DNA of 64,000 nt from Saprospiraceae bacterium (GCA_022841745.1 JALHQW010000005.1:1-64000), one strand, 5' to 3'; positions 20,201-29,620 are shown, counted from the first letter of the stretch. The notes: generated from the sequence alone by a model not told the origin. Program-made: numbers and translations.

Positions 20201-23200
20201 CCAAGGAAGTGGTGATACCGAAGATAAAATTGAATGCTGGCTGGTACGTGCTTACCCTCACCACGCAGGACAAGTTTGGGGAAAAAATCGAAGTTAAGAA
20301 ATATTTCAGTGGCTACGATTTGAGCGACAAGGCATTGCCTACACCGACTGAAATGCTCCATTTATTGACCAAACAGAACGGTGCTTCAGCAAACGCTTTT
20401 GAACCAAATGAGGTAGCAGCACTTTGGTTTGGAACAACTGAAAAATCGCTGAATGTACTCCTCGAAGTCAACCGTGAGAACATCACCTTACTCCGCAAAT
20501 GGCTGAACGTCAAAGATTTGCAAGGCGAATTGGTGACCATCAAAGAGGAGCACCGTGGCAACCTAGGTTATAGTTTCTCCTACGCTCGCCAAAACCGTAG
20601 CCACAACCAGCAAGGCAGCATCAACGTGCCTTGGAGCAACAAGGAACTGACCATTGAGTACGGTACTTTCCGGGACAAGCTGCTACCCGGTCAGCAAGAG
20701 GAATGGGTCTTGAAAATCAAAGGCCCGAAAGGTGACAAAGTGGCAGCCGAAATGGTGGCGGGTATGTACGACGCTTCCTTGGATGCCTTTGCGGCTAACA
20801 ATTGGAGCATGAACGTTTGGCCGAGCACTTGGTCAAATATTCGGTACAGCAGCAACTCGTTCCAAGCGGTTGGGGCGAATTGGCTGCAAAGCCCAAACCA
20901 ACCGGGTATTGAGAATGATTATCGCCAATACCGAGGCTTGAATTGGTTCAACTGGTACATGAATGATTATGGATATGGCGGTGGCAGAATGTACAAATCA
21001 ATGGCTCGTGCAGGGGCAAGGGAAGAAATCATGATGGATGCAGTAGCTGCACCCGCAATGGCATCACCAGAAGGGGCGATGGCTAAAAATGGCGGTGCTC
21101 CACCTCCAAAACCTCAATCAACGGCTTATGGAGAAGAATCAGAAGCCCAAGGAGGCGATGGCGGAGGTAAACCCACCAAACCCGCTACCGACCTCTCCCA
21201 AGTCAAAGTGCGCACGAACCTGAACGAGACCGTATTCTTCTACCCGCACCTGATGACGGATGCCGAGGGTAATGTTGTCATCAAGTTCACGATGAACGAA
21301 GCGCTGACGAAGTGGAAATTCCTCGGCCTCGCCACTACGCCCGAGCTGCAAATCGGCACGACCTCGAAGGAAATCGTGACGCAAAAAGACCTGATGGTGG
21401 TGCCCAATCCGCCCCGCTTTTTCAGGGAGTATGACGAAATCGAATTCACGGCCAAGGTGGTGAACCTTAGCAAGGAGGTGCTGAACGGCGAATACAAACT
21501 GGAATTGAAAAATGCGCTGACGGGCGACAACGTTTTCCCTTTGAACGGCACAAACCCAGCAATGGCGCTGCTACTTGCTCCGCAACGCCTCGTTGACCTG
21601 AAACCCGGCGAAAGCCGCCGCTTGGCTTGGAGATTCAAAGTGCCCGATGTAGCAGATGTGCCTGTGATTGAGCACACGGTGATTGCGACAGCAGGGAATT
21701 TCAGCGATGCAGAAAGGAGCGCAGCGCCTGTTTTGAGCAACCGGATGCTGGTCACGGAGACTTTGCCATTGCCAGTCCGTGGCGGTCAGACGAAAAATTT
21801 TGTGCTGAATTCTTTGAAAACCAACAACTCCACAACCCTGCGTCACCAAGGCATGACGCTGGAATTCACGCAGAACCCCGTATGGTATGCCGTGCAGGCA
21901 CTGCCCTACCTGATGGAGTATCCCTACGATTGCAACGAGCAGATTTTCAGCCGGTACTATGCCAACAGCCTGGCGACGAGCGTGGCCAATTCGCACCCGA
22001 AAATCAAGACGGTTTTTGACCGCTGGCGCAATTACGAGCCACAGGCTTTGAAGTCGAATCTGAACAAAAACCAAGAGCTGAAAACGGCTTTGCTCGAAGA
22101 AACGCCTTGGGTACTCGCTGCGCAAAGCGAGGAGCAACAAAAGCAAAACATCGCCCTGTTGTTTGATTTGAACCGAATGGCCTATGAACAGGAAGCTGCC
22201 TTGAAGAAGCTGCAAGAGCGCCAACTGAGCAACGGCGGCTGGGGCTGGTTCCCCGGCGACCGGGACAATTGGTACATCACGCAGTACATCGTGGAGGGGC
22301 TTGGGCATTTGCAACGCCTTGGCGTTCAGGATGTTACGAGCAATCCGATGACTGTGCAGATGGTCGAGTCTGCCGTTCGCTACTGCGATGCCCGCATGGT
22401 GGAGGAATACGAGCAGTTAGAGCGGATGGTGAGGGAAGGCAAGGCCAAATGGGAAGACGACCACCTTGGTTATATGGCTACACATTATTTGTACATGCGG
22501 TCATTTTTCTTGGAAAACCAATCTGCGCAAGCCAGCAAAAGCGGCAATTTCCAGACAAAACAGGCCCTGAGTATGGACGACAAAGCCAAGAACGTCCACA
22601 ATTACTACATCGGCCAAGCCGAAAAATACTGGCTGAACAAGGGCATGTATTCCGAAGGGATGTTGGCATTGGCGATGGACAGGAGCGGCAAATCGGCCAC
22701 GGCACAGAAAATCGTGAAGTCGCTGAAAGAACGCTCGCTGAACAACGATGAACTGGGCATGTACTGGAAATACCCAACCGGTTGGTGGTGGTACCAAGCG
22801 CCCATTGAGACCCAAGCCTTGTTGATTGAAGTGTTCAACGACGTGGCTGCTGACGCAAAATCGGTGGACGACCTCAAGGTGTGGCTGCTGAAAAACAAGC
22901 AGACGACCCACTGGAAAACGACGAAGGCAACGGCCTCGGCGGTCTATGCCCTGCTCACTTCTGGCGACAATTGGCTGCTGGAAGACCAGCCAGTTAGCAT
23001 CCAATTTGGTGAAAAAAATTCACCAAACGCCGCCGCCCGCAGTGCCGCCATTGCGCAAGCACAAAAGGGAGCGGAAGCTGGCACAGGCTATTTCAAATAC
23101 CGCTTCGATGGCCGGGACGTGACCAACGACATGGCCAACGTGACCGTCACCAACCCGAACAAAGTGGTGGCTTGGGGTGCGCTCTACTGGCAGTATTTCG

Positions 23201-23655
23201 AGCAATTGGACAAAATAAAGACCTTTGAGGAGACGCCGCTGACCATCAAAAAGCAGTTGTTTTTGGTGAAAAACAGCGACCGTGGAGAGGTGCTTACACC
23301 CATTACGGAAGGTAGCAAGCTAAAAGTCGGCGACAAGGTGAAAGTACGTATCGAACTGCGGGTGGACCGGGACATGGAATACGTCCACATGAAGGACATG
23401 CGGGCCAGCAGCTTTGAGCCGATGAACGTGCTTAGCAGCTACAAATGGCAAGGCGGCCTCGGCTACTACGAAAGCACCCGTGACGCCGCCACGAACTTCT
23501 TCTTCACATGGCTGCCCAAGGGTACGCACGTATTCGAGTACCCGCTTCGGGTGACGTACAACGGCGATTTTTCAAATGGCATTACGACCATTCAGAGCAT
23601 GTATGCGCCGGAGTTCACGAGCCATTCGGCGGGGATAAGGGTGAAGGTGGATTAA
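17281..23655 (+). CDS. Bacterial alpha-2-macroglobulin-like protein with thioester motif
   Basis: A 2124-residue exported protein with an N-terminal hydrophobic segment (IVLTIALLFSMAAVALTVF) acting as signal or anchor. The N-terminal half has helical and MG-type beta domains. The MG2-type region (RAIYRPGQTVFFKG) and bait-region flank (residues about 1250-1310, glycine- and alanine-rich) precede the complement-like half. The thioester motif CNEQ is intact, with the Cys near residue 1551, so covalent trapping of proteases is possible. Bacterial family members guard the periplasm and in proteobacteria are often linked to penicillin-binding protein 1C. No such neighbour is seen here. An array of 8-base words directly follows the stop codon. 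Confidence 0.92.
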   Translation: MNYQTIFAKNKIVLTIALLFSMAAVALTVFTKLPAAEPTPPIIKCGDDGDFNSTNMNFDYDTAWKEIDSLEQNGLPKSALEKTEVLLELARKEANAPQTVKALIYRGKYQSQLEEEGLAMAINRLSEEAAKADYPVKPILQSMLAEMYSNYLDQNLYRFQNRTETVDFKPEDFKTWSITQLTEKSAELYRASLTDPRLKSTDIGDFKILLTEGKNDEGLRPTLFDFLAHRAIDYFMNERSHITQPAYKFYIDDDRAFAPAAQFVDWKIETKDSASQKLQTLLLLQDLLRFRLSEKRLKSPSLLDADLKRLAFVHQNAVLEGKDAAFLAALENLKKQYDGTPGVAEVIFQMASYYQQKGAEFQNPPFGAENKDERKDYFKKAQSLCFEAVRSYAGSFGAKQCEVLLKELEAASLSMQVEQVNLPNQPFLAKIEYKNTKQAWLKIIRLDEKRVKAIEEVQYEPNAQERTLQLLQTWPSAKTWSSNLPDDGDLRQHTTEVKVDNLPNGKYAILLADNQAFNAEKAAVSYAIANVSKLGYWERNDNAGTSNLVIFDRETGAPLKGVKVELYYHRYDESDRRYRWDKKGGVLESNAEGIVNFPDADERRPQYKAVLCTAKDTLDTGDQFYRYKNHDNRRPYDQTLFFLDRAIYRPGQTVFFKGIALNFDVKRMPKIIKNEKVTVTFLDANYQKVSDLQLKTNEYGTFSGQFTAPRGGLLGQMQIQSSIGGQSQHFRVEEYKRPKFEVSFEPVKGSYRLNEEVAVTGKAIAYAGNNIDGAKVSYRVVREVRFPWMPWWYWRYFPMRGETMEIANGEATTDAEGKFEIKFTAVPDRSVPKEQKPEFSYTVYADVTDITGETQSGETSVSVGFISMRADVTANGTSLDKAQINLDSLRKFDLSTNNLSGQFEPAKGALKLELLKAPSQTYLNRYWDKPDRHTMTEAEFKKAFPQFAYGNEDEQQNWPVERSIFSENWDTEKSKEVVIPKIKLNAGWYVLTLTTQDKFGEKIEVKKYFSGYDLSDKALPTPTEMLHLLTKQNGASANAFEPNEVAALWFGTTEKSLNVLLEVNRENITLLRKWLNVKDLQGELVTIKEEHRGNLGYSFSYARQNRSHNQQGSINVPWSNKELTIEYGTFRDKLLPGQQEEWVLKIKGPKGDKVAAEMVAGMYDASLDAFAANNWSMNVWPSTWSNIRYSSNSFQAVGANWLQSPNQPGIENDYRQYRGLNWFNWYMNDYGYGGGRMYKSMARAGAREEIMMDAVAAPAMASPEGAMAKNGGAPPPKPQSTAYGEESEAQGGDGGGKPTKPATDLSQVKVRTNLNETVFFYPHLMTDAEGNVVIKFTMNEALTKWKFLGLATTPELQIGTTSKEIVTQKDLMVVPNPPRFFREYDEIEFTAKVVNLSKEVLNGEYKLELKNALTGDNVFPLNGTNPAMALLLAPQRLVDLKPGESRRLAWRFKVPDVADVPVIEHTVIATAGNFSDAERSAAPVLSNRMLVTETLPLPVRGGQTKNFVLNSLKTNNSTTLRHQGMTLEFTQNPVWYAVQALPYLMEYPYDCNEQIFSRYYANSLATSVANSHPKIKTVFDRWRNYEPQALKSNLNKNQELKTALLEETPWVLAAQSEEQQKQNIALLFDLNRMAYEQEAALKKLQERQLSNGGWGWFPGDRDNWYITQYIVEGLGHLQRLGVQDVTSNPMTVQMVESAVRYCDARMVEEYEQLERMVREGKAKWEDDHLGYMATHYLYMRSFFLENQSAQASKSGNFQTKQALSMDDKAKNVHNYYIGQAEKYWLNKGMYSEGMLALAMDRSGKSATAQKIVKSLKERSLNNDELGMYWKYPTGWWWYQAPIETQALLIEVFNDVAADAKSVDDLKVWLLKNKQTTHWKTTKATASAVYALLTSGDNWLLEDQPVSIQFGEKNSPNAAARSAAIAQAQKGAEAGTGYFKYRFDGRDVTNDMANVTVTNPNKVVAWGALYWQYFEQLDKIKTFEETPLTIKKQLFLVKNSDRGEVLTPITEGSKLKVGDKVKVRIELRVDRDMEYVHMKDMRASSFEPMNVLSSYKWQGGLGYYESTRDAATNFFFTWLPKGTHVFEYPLRVTYNGDFSNGITTIQSMYAPEFTSHSAGIRVKVD

Positions 23656-23709
23656 GGTATAGAGGTATGGAGGTATGAAGGTGTGGCCCCGCACACCTCC
23701 ATACCTCCA
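23656..23709. repeat. Mirrored octamer array between two stop codons
   Basis: Three and a half units of GGTATGGA type (23656-23683), a short spacer and two complementary units (from 23692) fill the space between the stop codons of two convergent genes exactly. The word is shared with the array at 50711-50786, 27 kb away. It may serve as a bidirectional transcript end. Confidence 0.85.
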
Positions 23710-24126
23710 TTACTGCTTCTCTAAAAACAGTTCTTCCAAATGCTCGTCGTTGTCGTCCCGGAGCTTAATAGACGAGTTGGTCATTTCATCCAGCAACCAA
23801 TCGTCGGTCATCTCGTCGAGGGCATCGGAGCCGGTGATATTGATGGTCAGTTTGGAGCTACTGCTGTTTTTTGACCAAGTACCATTAAAGGTATTGCTCC
23901 CATTTGTTGCAACTAAATTGCCACTTGATTCGAACTCGAACGAATAGCCGCTGAATTTGTGGGTTTCTTCCTTGTCCTTGTCCCAAAACCAAGTGACTTT
24001 CCAGCTTCCGGCTGGCGTGGTGCTGTTGTTGCTGTTGGAATTGCTTGGCGAGGCATCGTCGTCCAAATTGCCGCAGGCAGTGAACAGAACACTAATGGTG
24101 AAGGCGAAAAAAATCAGTTTCTTCAT
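23710..24126 (-). CDS. Putative lipocalin-like lipoprotein
   Basis: A 138-residue lipoprotein. The signal peptide ends in the lipobox LFTAC, with lipidation expected at Cys18. A low-complexity Ser/Asn linker follows, then a beta-rich domain (SWKVTWFWDKD, YSFEFESSGN, FNGTWS) with the pattern of small lipocalin-like proteins common in Bacteroidota. It is presumably anchored to the outer membrane or periplasmic face; the ligand is unknown. It is convergent with the macroglobulin gene, and the 3' end abuts a word array. Confidence 0.78.
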   Translation of the reverse strand: MKKLIFFAFTISVLFTACGNLDDDASPSNSNSNNSTTPAGSWKVTWFWDKDKEETHKFSGYSFEFESSGNLVATNGSNTFNGTWSKNSSSSKLTINITGSDALDEMTDDWLLDEMTNSSIKLRDDNDEHLEELFLEKQ

Positions 24127-24274
24127 GTTTTTTTCTTCAAAAATGAGGGTCTAACTACTGTTCATCAAAATCAAAGCCTCCGAAGCGGTCATTTTAACTG
24201 CTCAAATCGAATATCTGAACACTGGACGGGAATCGGCTTCCTCTTGCTTTACTATTACATTTTCCAAGATTCTT

Positions 24275-24282
24275 TACCTTTG
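24275..24282 (+). promoter_or_regulatory. -7 box for the YfhO-family gene
   Basis: TACCTTTG matches TAnnTTTG exactly. No clear TTTG is found 19-21 bases upstream. The predicted leader of about 100 bases contains the heptamer array at 24348-24382. Confidence 0.55.
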
Positions 24283-24347
24283 GCGCTCGCCAATTAAAAA
24301 AACGAACTGGCCTGAACGATGGTTTGGAACGCCGTGAAGCAAGCAGC

Positions 24348-24382
24348 CCACCGTCAACCGTCCACCGTAAGCCGTCAACCGT
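24348..24382 (+). repeat. Heptamer array in the leader of the YfhO-family gene
   Basis: Five perfect 7-base units, each NNNCCGT with the variable triplet CCA, CAA, CCA, AAG, CAA. The array ends six bases before the start codon at 24389, so it would be in the ribosome-binding region of the mRNA. No complementary arm was found. Confidence 0.85.
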
Positions 24383-24388
24383 ATCGAA

Positions 24389-26908
24389 ATGGATTTTAAA
24401 AAGCTTGTACCGCACCTCATCGCTTTTGTCATACTGCTGATAGCAGCCTTTGTCCGTTTTTCACCTTCCGTTTTTGAGGGAAAATCGCTTCAGCAAGGCG
24501 ATAACCTCCAAGCGATGGGCATGCAGGGCGAAAGCCGAAAGGTATATGACCAGACTGGGGAGTACCCACTCTGGACGAATGCCGCCTTTTCTGGTATGCC
24601 GACCTACCAGATACTCTATCCTACCTCCAACCCCATGAAATTCGTGCAAAAAGCATTCTTGCTTGGCAACGATATGGCTCCTCCCCACACGGGCATTTTG
24701 CTGATGATGCTGGGCGTTTATTTCTTCTTGGTGGTGATGAAAGTGGATTGGCGATTAGCCATTTTTGGAGCCATAGGCTATGCGCTGGCAGCCAACCACA
24801 TGGACCTCGTGCAGGCCGGGCACTCCACGAAAATCATTGCAGCGTCATACTGTGCCCCAATACTTGCGGGGCTAATGCTTGCCATGCGGGGCAAATACTG
24901 GTTGGGGGGTGGACTCATGGCGCTGTTCACGGCCTTGCAACTGTACGCCAATCACGTCCAAATCACGTATTACCTGTTTTTTTCCTTGTTGATTTTTGGG
25001 GTCGTTTACCTGATTGATGCCATTAAAAATGGCTGGCTCCCACGATTTGCTACCGCTGCAGCCGTGGCAATCGTGGCTGTTTTGCTCGCAGCGGGCACGA
25101 ACGCAAGCCGGTTGATGACCACCAAAGAATACGCAGAAGAGACCATCCGGGGCAAGTCGGAACTCGCCAAAAAAGAAAATAGCAGCGGCTCGGTGGCCTC
25201 AGAAGGCGATGGCCTATCAAAGATGTACGCTTTTGAATACAGCTACGGCATCCTCGAATCATGGAACCTCCTCATCCCCAACTACATGGGCGGCAGCAGT
25301 TCCGAAAACTTCGCCAGCGACAACAGCAGCGCAACGATGACCGCATTGCGGAGCATGAAAAGCTCTGAGGAAGCCATGCAGTTGGCGCAGCAATGCAGCC
25401 ATTACTGGGGTGGTCAGCCTTTCGTCGGCGGTGGGGTTTACATGGGCATTGTGTTCACGCTCTTGTTTTTCGTGGGCATGTTTTTGGTGAAAAAACCACT
25501 GCGTTGGTACGTGCTTGGCACCTTGTTGCTTGGCCTGATGATAGCTTGGGGCAAGAACTTCCCCGCACTGAATTTCGTCCTCTTCGACCATTTCCCGATG
25601 TTCAACAAGTTTAGGGATACGAAGATGTTCCTCATCATCTGCAATATGCTCGTGGTGGCCTTTGGCGTCATGGGCCTGCAAGCCTTGTTGGACAAGGAAA
25701 CAAATGCCCAAGAAAAAAAGCGGGGCCTTCTCCTTGGAGGGGCTGTGACCGGTGGCTTGTTGCTGATTGCAGCATTGCTCAGTTTCACATTGGACTTCCA
25801 AAAGCCTGGCGACGAACTGCCCGCCGCTTTGGCACAAGCATTGGCGCAAGACCGCGCTGCCTTGCTACAAGCCGACCTACTACGCTCCATCCTGTTTGCG
25901 GGCCTGGCTTTTGGGTTGCTTTGGTTTTGGGTGAAAAAAGGGTTTTCCGCAATGGGCCTGGTCTTAGGGATTGGCATCCTGGCATTGGTTGACGTACTCG
26001 GCATCGGTGCAAGGATGCTCACTTCCGAAGATTATGTGGAGCAATCGCAATTGAATGCCCTGAAGGCACCAACCCCCGCCGACGAGGAAATACTCAAGGA
26101 CAAGGATCCGCATTTCCGGGTGGCCGATTTCCGCAGGGGCTTGCCATTCAAAAATGCCTTCACAGGGTACCACCACAAGAGCGTGGGAGGCTACCATGCC
26201 GCCAAATTGATGCGCTACCAAGAGTTGGTGGAGCGATACCTGAACAACCCTGACAAGCACCAGCAGATTTACGGGATGCTCAATACCAAGTACTATATCA
26301 GCCAACAGGACAAGGCGTTGACCAATCCTAGTGCCTGCGGCAATGCTTGGTTCGTGAAGGAAATAAAGGTGGTAGCTGACGGCGATGCGGAAATTGCTGA
26401 ATTGGCCAATATCAACCCGAAGGAACAGGCCGTGGTGCAGGAGTCGTTTGCAGCCTCCGTGAAAGGCTTCACCCCAAATTTTGATAGCACGGCCACCATT
26501 CAACTAACCCGCTATCACCCAGATAGCTTGACTTACACTTACACGGCTGCCACTGATCAGTTCGCCATGTTTTCGGAGGTCTATTACCCGCCTTCAAAGG
26601 GTTGGGAAATGTACTTAGATGGCAAGAAAACCGATGATTTCATCAAGGCCAACTTCTTGTTGCGTGGCGCAAAACTGCCTGCTGGAAAGCACGAAGTGAA
26701 AATGGTATTCTCTCCGCAATCCTATAAAACAGGGGAAACCATCACCCTGATTGCCGCACTTATCGTACTGGCATTGGCCATCTGGGGCATTGTTTGGTTC
26801 CTGAAAAACTACCAACTGCCCGATGCAGGCAACTTGCCCGTATCTGAAGTGAGGGAAAAACCTGCTGCTACAAAAGTGCAGCGGACGGAACCGAAGAAAA
26901 GGAAATAA
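24389..26908 (+). CDS. YfhO-family polytopic membrane protein
   Basis: An 839-residue inner-membrane protein with an N-terminal membrane helix, an extracytoplasmic loop (GDNLQAMGMQGE, then PLWTNAAFSGMPTYQI) and about a dozen hydrophobic segments. The C-terminal soluble beta domain (YYPPSKGWEMYLDGK) is typical of YfhO proteins, followed by a last helix and a basic tail. Family members in Firmicutes are implicated in glycosylation of cell-wall polymers. In Bacteroidota the family is common but its function is unsettled, with lipid-linked glycosyl transfer the usual guess. The gene stands alone and converges on the next gene across a long palindrome. Confidence 0.88.
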   Translation: MDFKKLVPHLIAFVILLIAAFVRFSPSVFEGKSLQQGDNLQAMGMQGESRKVYDQTGEYPLWTNAAFSGMPTYQILYPTSNPMKFVQKAFLLGNDMAPPHTGILLMMLGVYFFLVVMKVDWRLAIFGAIGYALAANHMDLVQAGHSTKIIAASYCAPILAGLMLAMRGKYWLGGGLMALFTALQLYANHVQITYYLFFSLLIFGVVYLIDAIKNGWLPRFATAAAVAIVAVLLAAGTNASRLMTTKEYAEETIRGKSELAKKENSSGSVASEGDGLSKMYAFEYSYGILESWNLLIPNYMGGSSSENFASDNSSATMTALRSMKSSEEAMQLAQQCSHYWGGQPFVGGGVYMGIVFTLLFFVGMFLVKKPLRWYVLGTLLLGLMIAWGKNFPALNFVLFDHFPMFNKFRDTKMFLIICNMLVVAFGVMGLQALLDKETNAQEKKRGLLLGGAVTGGLLLIAALLSFTLDFQKPGDELPAALAQALAQDRAALLQADLLRSILFAGLAFGLLWFWVKKGFSAMGLVLGIGILALVDVLGIGARMLTSEDYVEQSQLNALKAPTPADEEILKDKDPHFRVADFRRGLPFKNAFTGYHHKSVGGYHAAKLMRYQELVERYLNNPDKHQQIYGMLNTKYYISQQDKALTNPSACGNAWFVKEIKVVADGDAEIAELANINPKEQAVVQESFAASVKGFTPNFDSTATIQLTRYHPDSLTYTYTAATDQFAMFSEVYYPPSKGWEMYLDGKKTDDFIKANFLLRGAKLPAGKHEVKMVFSPQSYKTGETITLIAALIVLALAIWGIVWFLKNYQLPDAGNLPVSEVREKPAATKVQRTEPKKRK

Positions 26909-26921
26909 CTCACGTTCATCT

Positions 26922-27000
26922 CAAAGGGGCCATAGCTGACAACAAACCCTGTTAGCGTTTGAAACGCTAAAAGGGTTTGTTGTCAGCTATGGTTCCTTTG
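26922..27000. terminator. 79-bp near-perfect palindrome between convergent genes
   Basis: Arms of 39 bases (26922-26960 and 26962-27000) are centred on base 26961, with only one mismatch and two G-T wobbles. Placement between two convergent stop codons suggests a bidirectional terminator. There is no poly-T tail and the arm is far longer than a normal terminator, so it may instead be a repetitive palindromic element. Confidence 0.7.
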
Positions 27001-27010
27001 TCAAAGCTTT

Positions 27011-28774
27011 TTACCGCTTTACACAAACCACGCCTCGCATATTGCCTTCCATGTTCATTTCGATGAAATAACCACCGCTCGGAAGTCCTTGCAAATCAAC
27101 CGTTTGCGTAGCATCGCCTTTTCCAAAAACAGCTTTCCAGCTTCGTAAAAGGCGGCCATCCATTTGCCGTAAGGCGAAGATTACTTCCCCTGCATGGGGC
27201 TGTGTCCAATTCAAAATTGAGTAGTCAGCAGCAGGGTTTGGCGAGGCCACAAGGGACTTTTTTTGCTCCGCAACAGCAGTGCTTGCCGTTGCCCCAACGA
27301 TTTCAAAATCCGCTACCAATGGCAAATGGTCTGCGGCGAGCAAGGTATTATCGGCTTCCAAGTCATAAAAATCCAATCGGACTGACGGCATGATGGCGGT
27401 ATTGAGCACAAAAGCTTTTTTCGCCTCCATGACACTGTTGGAGCAAAACTGAAAATCGAGCCTTGAGGGTGGGTATTGGCTGCCTTCTTCATGCCATGTA
27501 TGTGCCATGCGCTGGTCGGCTTGTAGGGGCAACACATCGAGCAGGTCGGTGCCGTCCCAGTCTAATGGGGCATCGTTGCCGAAGACATTGTTGTTCACGA
27601 TATCGCCCGTGACCAAGGTTGTGTACTGTTGGCGCCAGCCAACGAGGTTCATGTCTCCAGATAGCACAAAAGGGGTGCCTTCCGGTAATTCGATGTCGCC
27701 CCCAGGCAACTTGGCATCCATGATAAAACTAGCAAAAGCATCCGCCTCCAATTGGCGCTCGGAGTTGGAGGAACAACAGCGCAGATGGCCGTTTATCACC
27801 AAGAAATCCTTGCTGTACTGGTCATTTGGCAAGTCAATCAAGGACGCATGCAAGCGATGTTCTGGAAAAAAAGCCCAGTTTTCAAGGATGGGCCAGCGGC
27901 TGACGGTGATGTTGCCGTCCACCAATTTTGCCGACTTCCAACTTTGGAAATTGCCGAGCGGTAGCGCCTCGTTCACAAAGCTGGCCGCTTGTTGGGCGGT
28001 CATGTCCCAGCATTCGTTGAAAGTGATGATATCTGGCTGGAGCGCCACCAAAACTTGTTTGAAATGGGGCCTCCGGTTAATGTCGAGTAGGCCATCGAAG
28101 AGGGTGTTCCAAGTTAGCAAGCGGACATGGTTTGAGCTAAGTTTCTGCAAATCAATGGGTTGGAATACTTCAACGGCGTCTTCACTAAACTGGTAGCTGA
28201 ATGTTTGGCCCTGGTTCGGCATCTTATCCCCTGTGACGCCATTCCTGAAATAGAGCTTGATGGTATTGCTGCTGAACAATGGGGCAAACCCATTCGGCAT
28301 GGCATCCCTTGCTATGGCCATTTCAAAGGTTTCGTTGCTAAAATTTGGAAGGTGGTGGAAACCTACATCTTCCAAGCTTATACCTGTGGAGGAGTTCCCG
28401 AAATAAAAGCGACCCTCCAAGTCCCCCAAGCGCAATTCCAACTCAGCGCCAATGCCATTTGCCGAAAGCCCGGTCAGGTTATTGATGTCGCCATCTATGA
28501 AAAGGGTGAGGTCGTTGTTGTCCGTTAAGACAACCTGTTCGTCAATTTCAAGGCGGATGAACAGGTATTTTTCATCGTTGGCAACAGAAAAATTCAACAG
28601 GTCCAGGCCCGTTACATCGCCTGCTGCGTCTTCGAATTTGACGGCCTCGGTAGTCCAATCGTCGTATTGGCCATCAATCGCAATGGGGAGGGCTTGTGCT
28701 CCAAGCCCATTGCTCCGCAAAAAGAAAAAAAGCCCTAAAGCAGTGATTGCCAAGGGCTTGTGCAAATATTTCAT
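27011..28774 (-). CDS. Secreted endonuclease/exonuclease/phosphatase-fold protein with T9SS domain
   Basis: A 587-residue secreted protein. After the signal peptide, residues about 28-200 form a beta-sandwich domain (ALPIAIDGQYDDW) of the carbohydrate-binding type. The central EEP domain has the expected catalytic motifs: WNTLFD, ITFNEC (Glu), INGH, SGDMN, RLDF and ADHLP. A T9SS type A sorting domain (VASPNPAADYS and onward) ends the protein. It probably hydrolyses phosphodiesters outside the cell; nucleic acid, lipid or inositol phosphates are all possible substrates. It is transcribed alone. Confidence 0.88.
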   Translation of the reverse strand: MKYLHKPLAITALGLFFFLRSNGLGAQALPIAIDGQYDDWTTEAVKFEDAAGDVTGLDLLNFSVANDEKYLFIRLEIDEQVVLTDNNDLTLFIDGDINNLTGLSANGIGAELELRLGDLEGRFYFGNSSTGISLEDVGFHHLPNFSNETFEMAIARDAMPNGFAPLFSSNTIKLYFRNGVTGDKMPNQGQTFSYQFSEDAVEVFQPIDLQKLSSNHVRLLTWNTLFDGLLDINRRPHFKQVLVALQPDIITFNECWDMTAQQAASFVNEALPLGNFQSWKSAKLVDGNITVSRWPILENWAFFPEHRLHASLIDLPNDQYSKDFLVINGHLRCCSSNSERQLEADAFASFIMDAKLPGGDIELPEGTPFVLSGDMNLVGWRQQYTTLVTGDIVNNNVFGNDAPLDWDGTDLLDVLPLQADQRMAHTWHEEGSQYPPSRLDFQFCSNSVMEAKKAFVLNTAIMPSVRLDFYDLEADNTLLAADHLPLVADFEIVGATASTAVAEQKKSLVASPNPAADYSILNWTQPHAGEVIFALRQMDGRLLRSWKAVFGKGDATQTVDLQGLPSGGYFIEMNMEGNMRGVVCVKR

Positions 28775-28830
28775 ATTAATTTTGATTCAAAACGCAAATC
28801 ACAGGCTTGCTTTTTCCTCAATAGGCACCA

Positions 28831-28951
28831 GACAAGTCTGAGTTCCTGCCACTGACTGCCCACTGCACACTGTCAAACTGCAAGTTCCATAATTGTTACT
28901 GACAAGTCGGAGTTCCTGCCACTGACTGCCCACTGCACACTGTCGAACTGC
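28831..28951. repeat. 51-bp direct repeat made of short words
   Basis: 28831-28881 and 28901-28951 are identical except at two positions. Within each copy ACTG recurs at 4, 7, 7 and 8-base steps, so the unit is itself a degenerate array of the 7/8-base type. It ends seven bases before the stop codon of the aldolase gene. No complementary arm is present. Confidence 0.8.
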
Positions 28952-28958
28952 CACCTCC

Positions 28959-29615
28959 TTAACCATTCCCCTTCCGGTAATCGGCCAAAAACTGTTCCAG
29001 CCCTAAATCAGTCAACGGGTGCTTGAACATGCCCAAGATTGCGCTGAGCGGACAGGTGCAAACATCGGCCCCGTTCTTTGCAGCCTCTACGATATGCCTT
29101 GAACTGCGGATGCTTGCCGCCAAAATCTGGGTGTCAAAGCCTTGGATAGCATAAATCTCGGCCATTTCCTTGATGAGCAACATGCCGTCCCAATTGGAGT
29201 CGTCAATGCGGCCAATGAACGGTGAAACGTAAGTTGCCCCAGCTTTCGCTGCCAAAATGGCCTGCGCAGAAGAGAATACCAAAGTACAGTTGGTGGCTAT
29301 TTCGTTGTCGTAGAAATGGCGAATGGCCTTCACGCCGTCCCTCGTCATGGGCACTTTCACCACAATGTTCTCTGCCAGACTGGCCAGGTGTGTCCCTTCT
29401 TTAACCATGCCAGCAAAGTCGGTTGCAATCACCTCTGCGCTGACATCGCCATCCACGATTTCGCAGATTTTCTGGTAATGCTTTTCGATATTGGCCTGGC
29501 CCGTGATGCCTTCCTTGGCCATCAGGCTTGGATTGGTGGTCACACCATCGAGGATGCCTAGCTCACTGGCTTCTTTGATATGGTCGAGGTTTGCGGTATC
29601 AATGAAGAATTTCAT
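28959..29615 (-). CDS. fsa: Transaldolase-like fructose-6-phosphate aldolase
   Basis: A 218-residue cytosolic enzyme of the small transaldolase/fructose-6-phosphate aldolase family. The start MKFFIDTANLDHI, the GVTTNPSL phosphate-site motif and NIVVKVPMT, carrying the Schiff-base lysine, are all present. It transfers or cleaves three-carbon units in sugar phosphate metabolism. Whether it acts as a transaldolase or as an aldolase cannot be told from sequence alone. A -7 box is seen upstream at 29694-29701. Word arrays flank it on both sides. Confidence 0.94.
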   Translation of the reverse strand: MKFFIDTANLDHIKEASELGILDGVTTNPSLMAKEGITGQANIEKHYQKICEIVDGDVSAEVIATDFAGMVKEGTHLASLAENIVVKVPMTRDGVKAIRHFYDNEIATNCTLVFSSAQAILAAKAGATYVSPFIGRIDDSNWDGMLLIKEMAEIYAIQGFDTQILAASIRSSRHIVEAAKNGADVCTCPLSAILGMFKHPLTDLGLEQFLADYRKGNG

Positions 29616-29620
29616 AGGTG

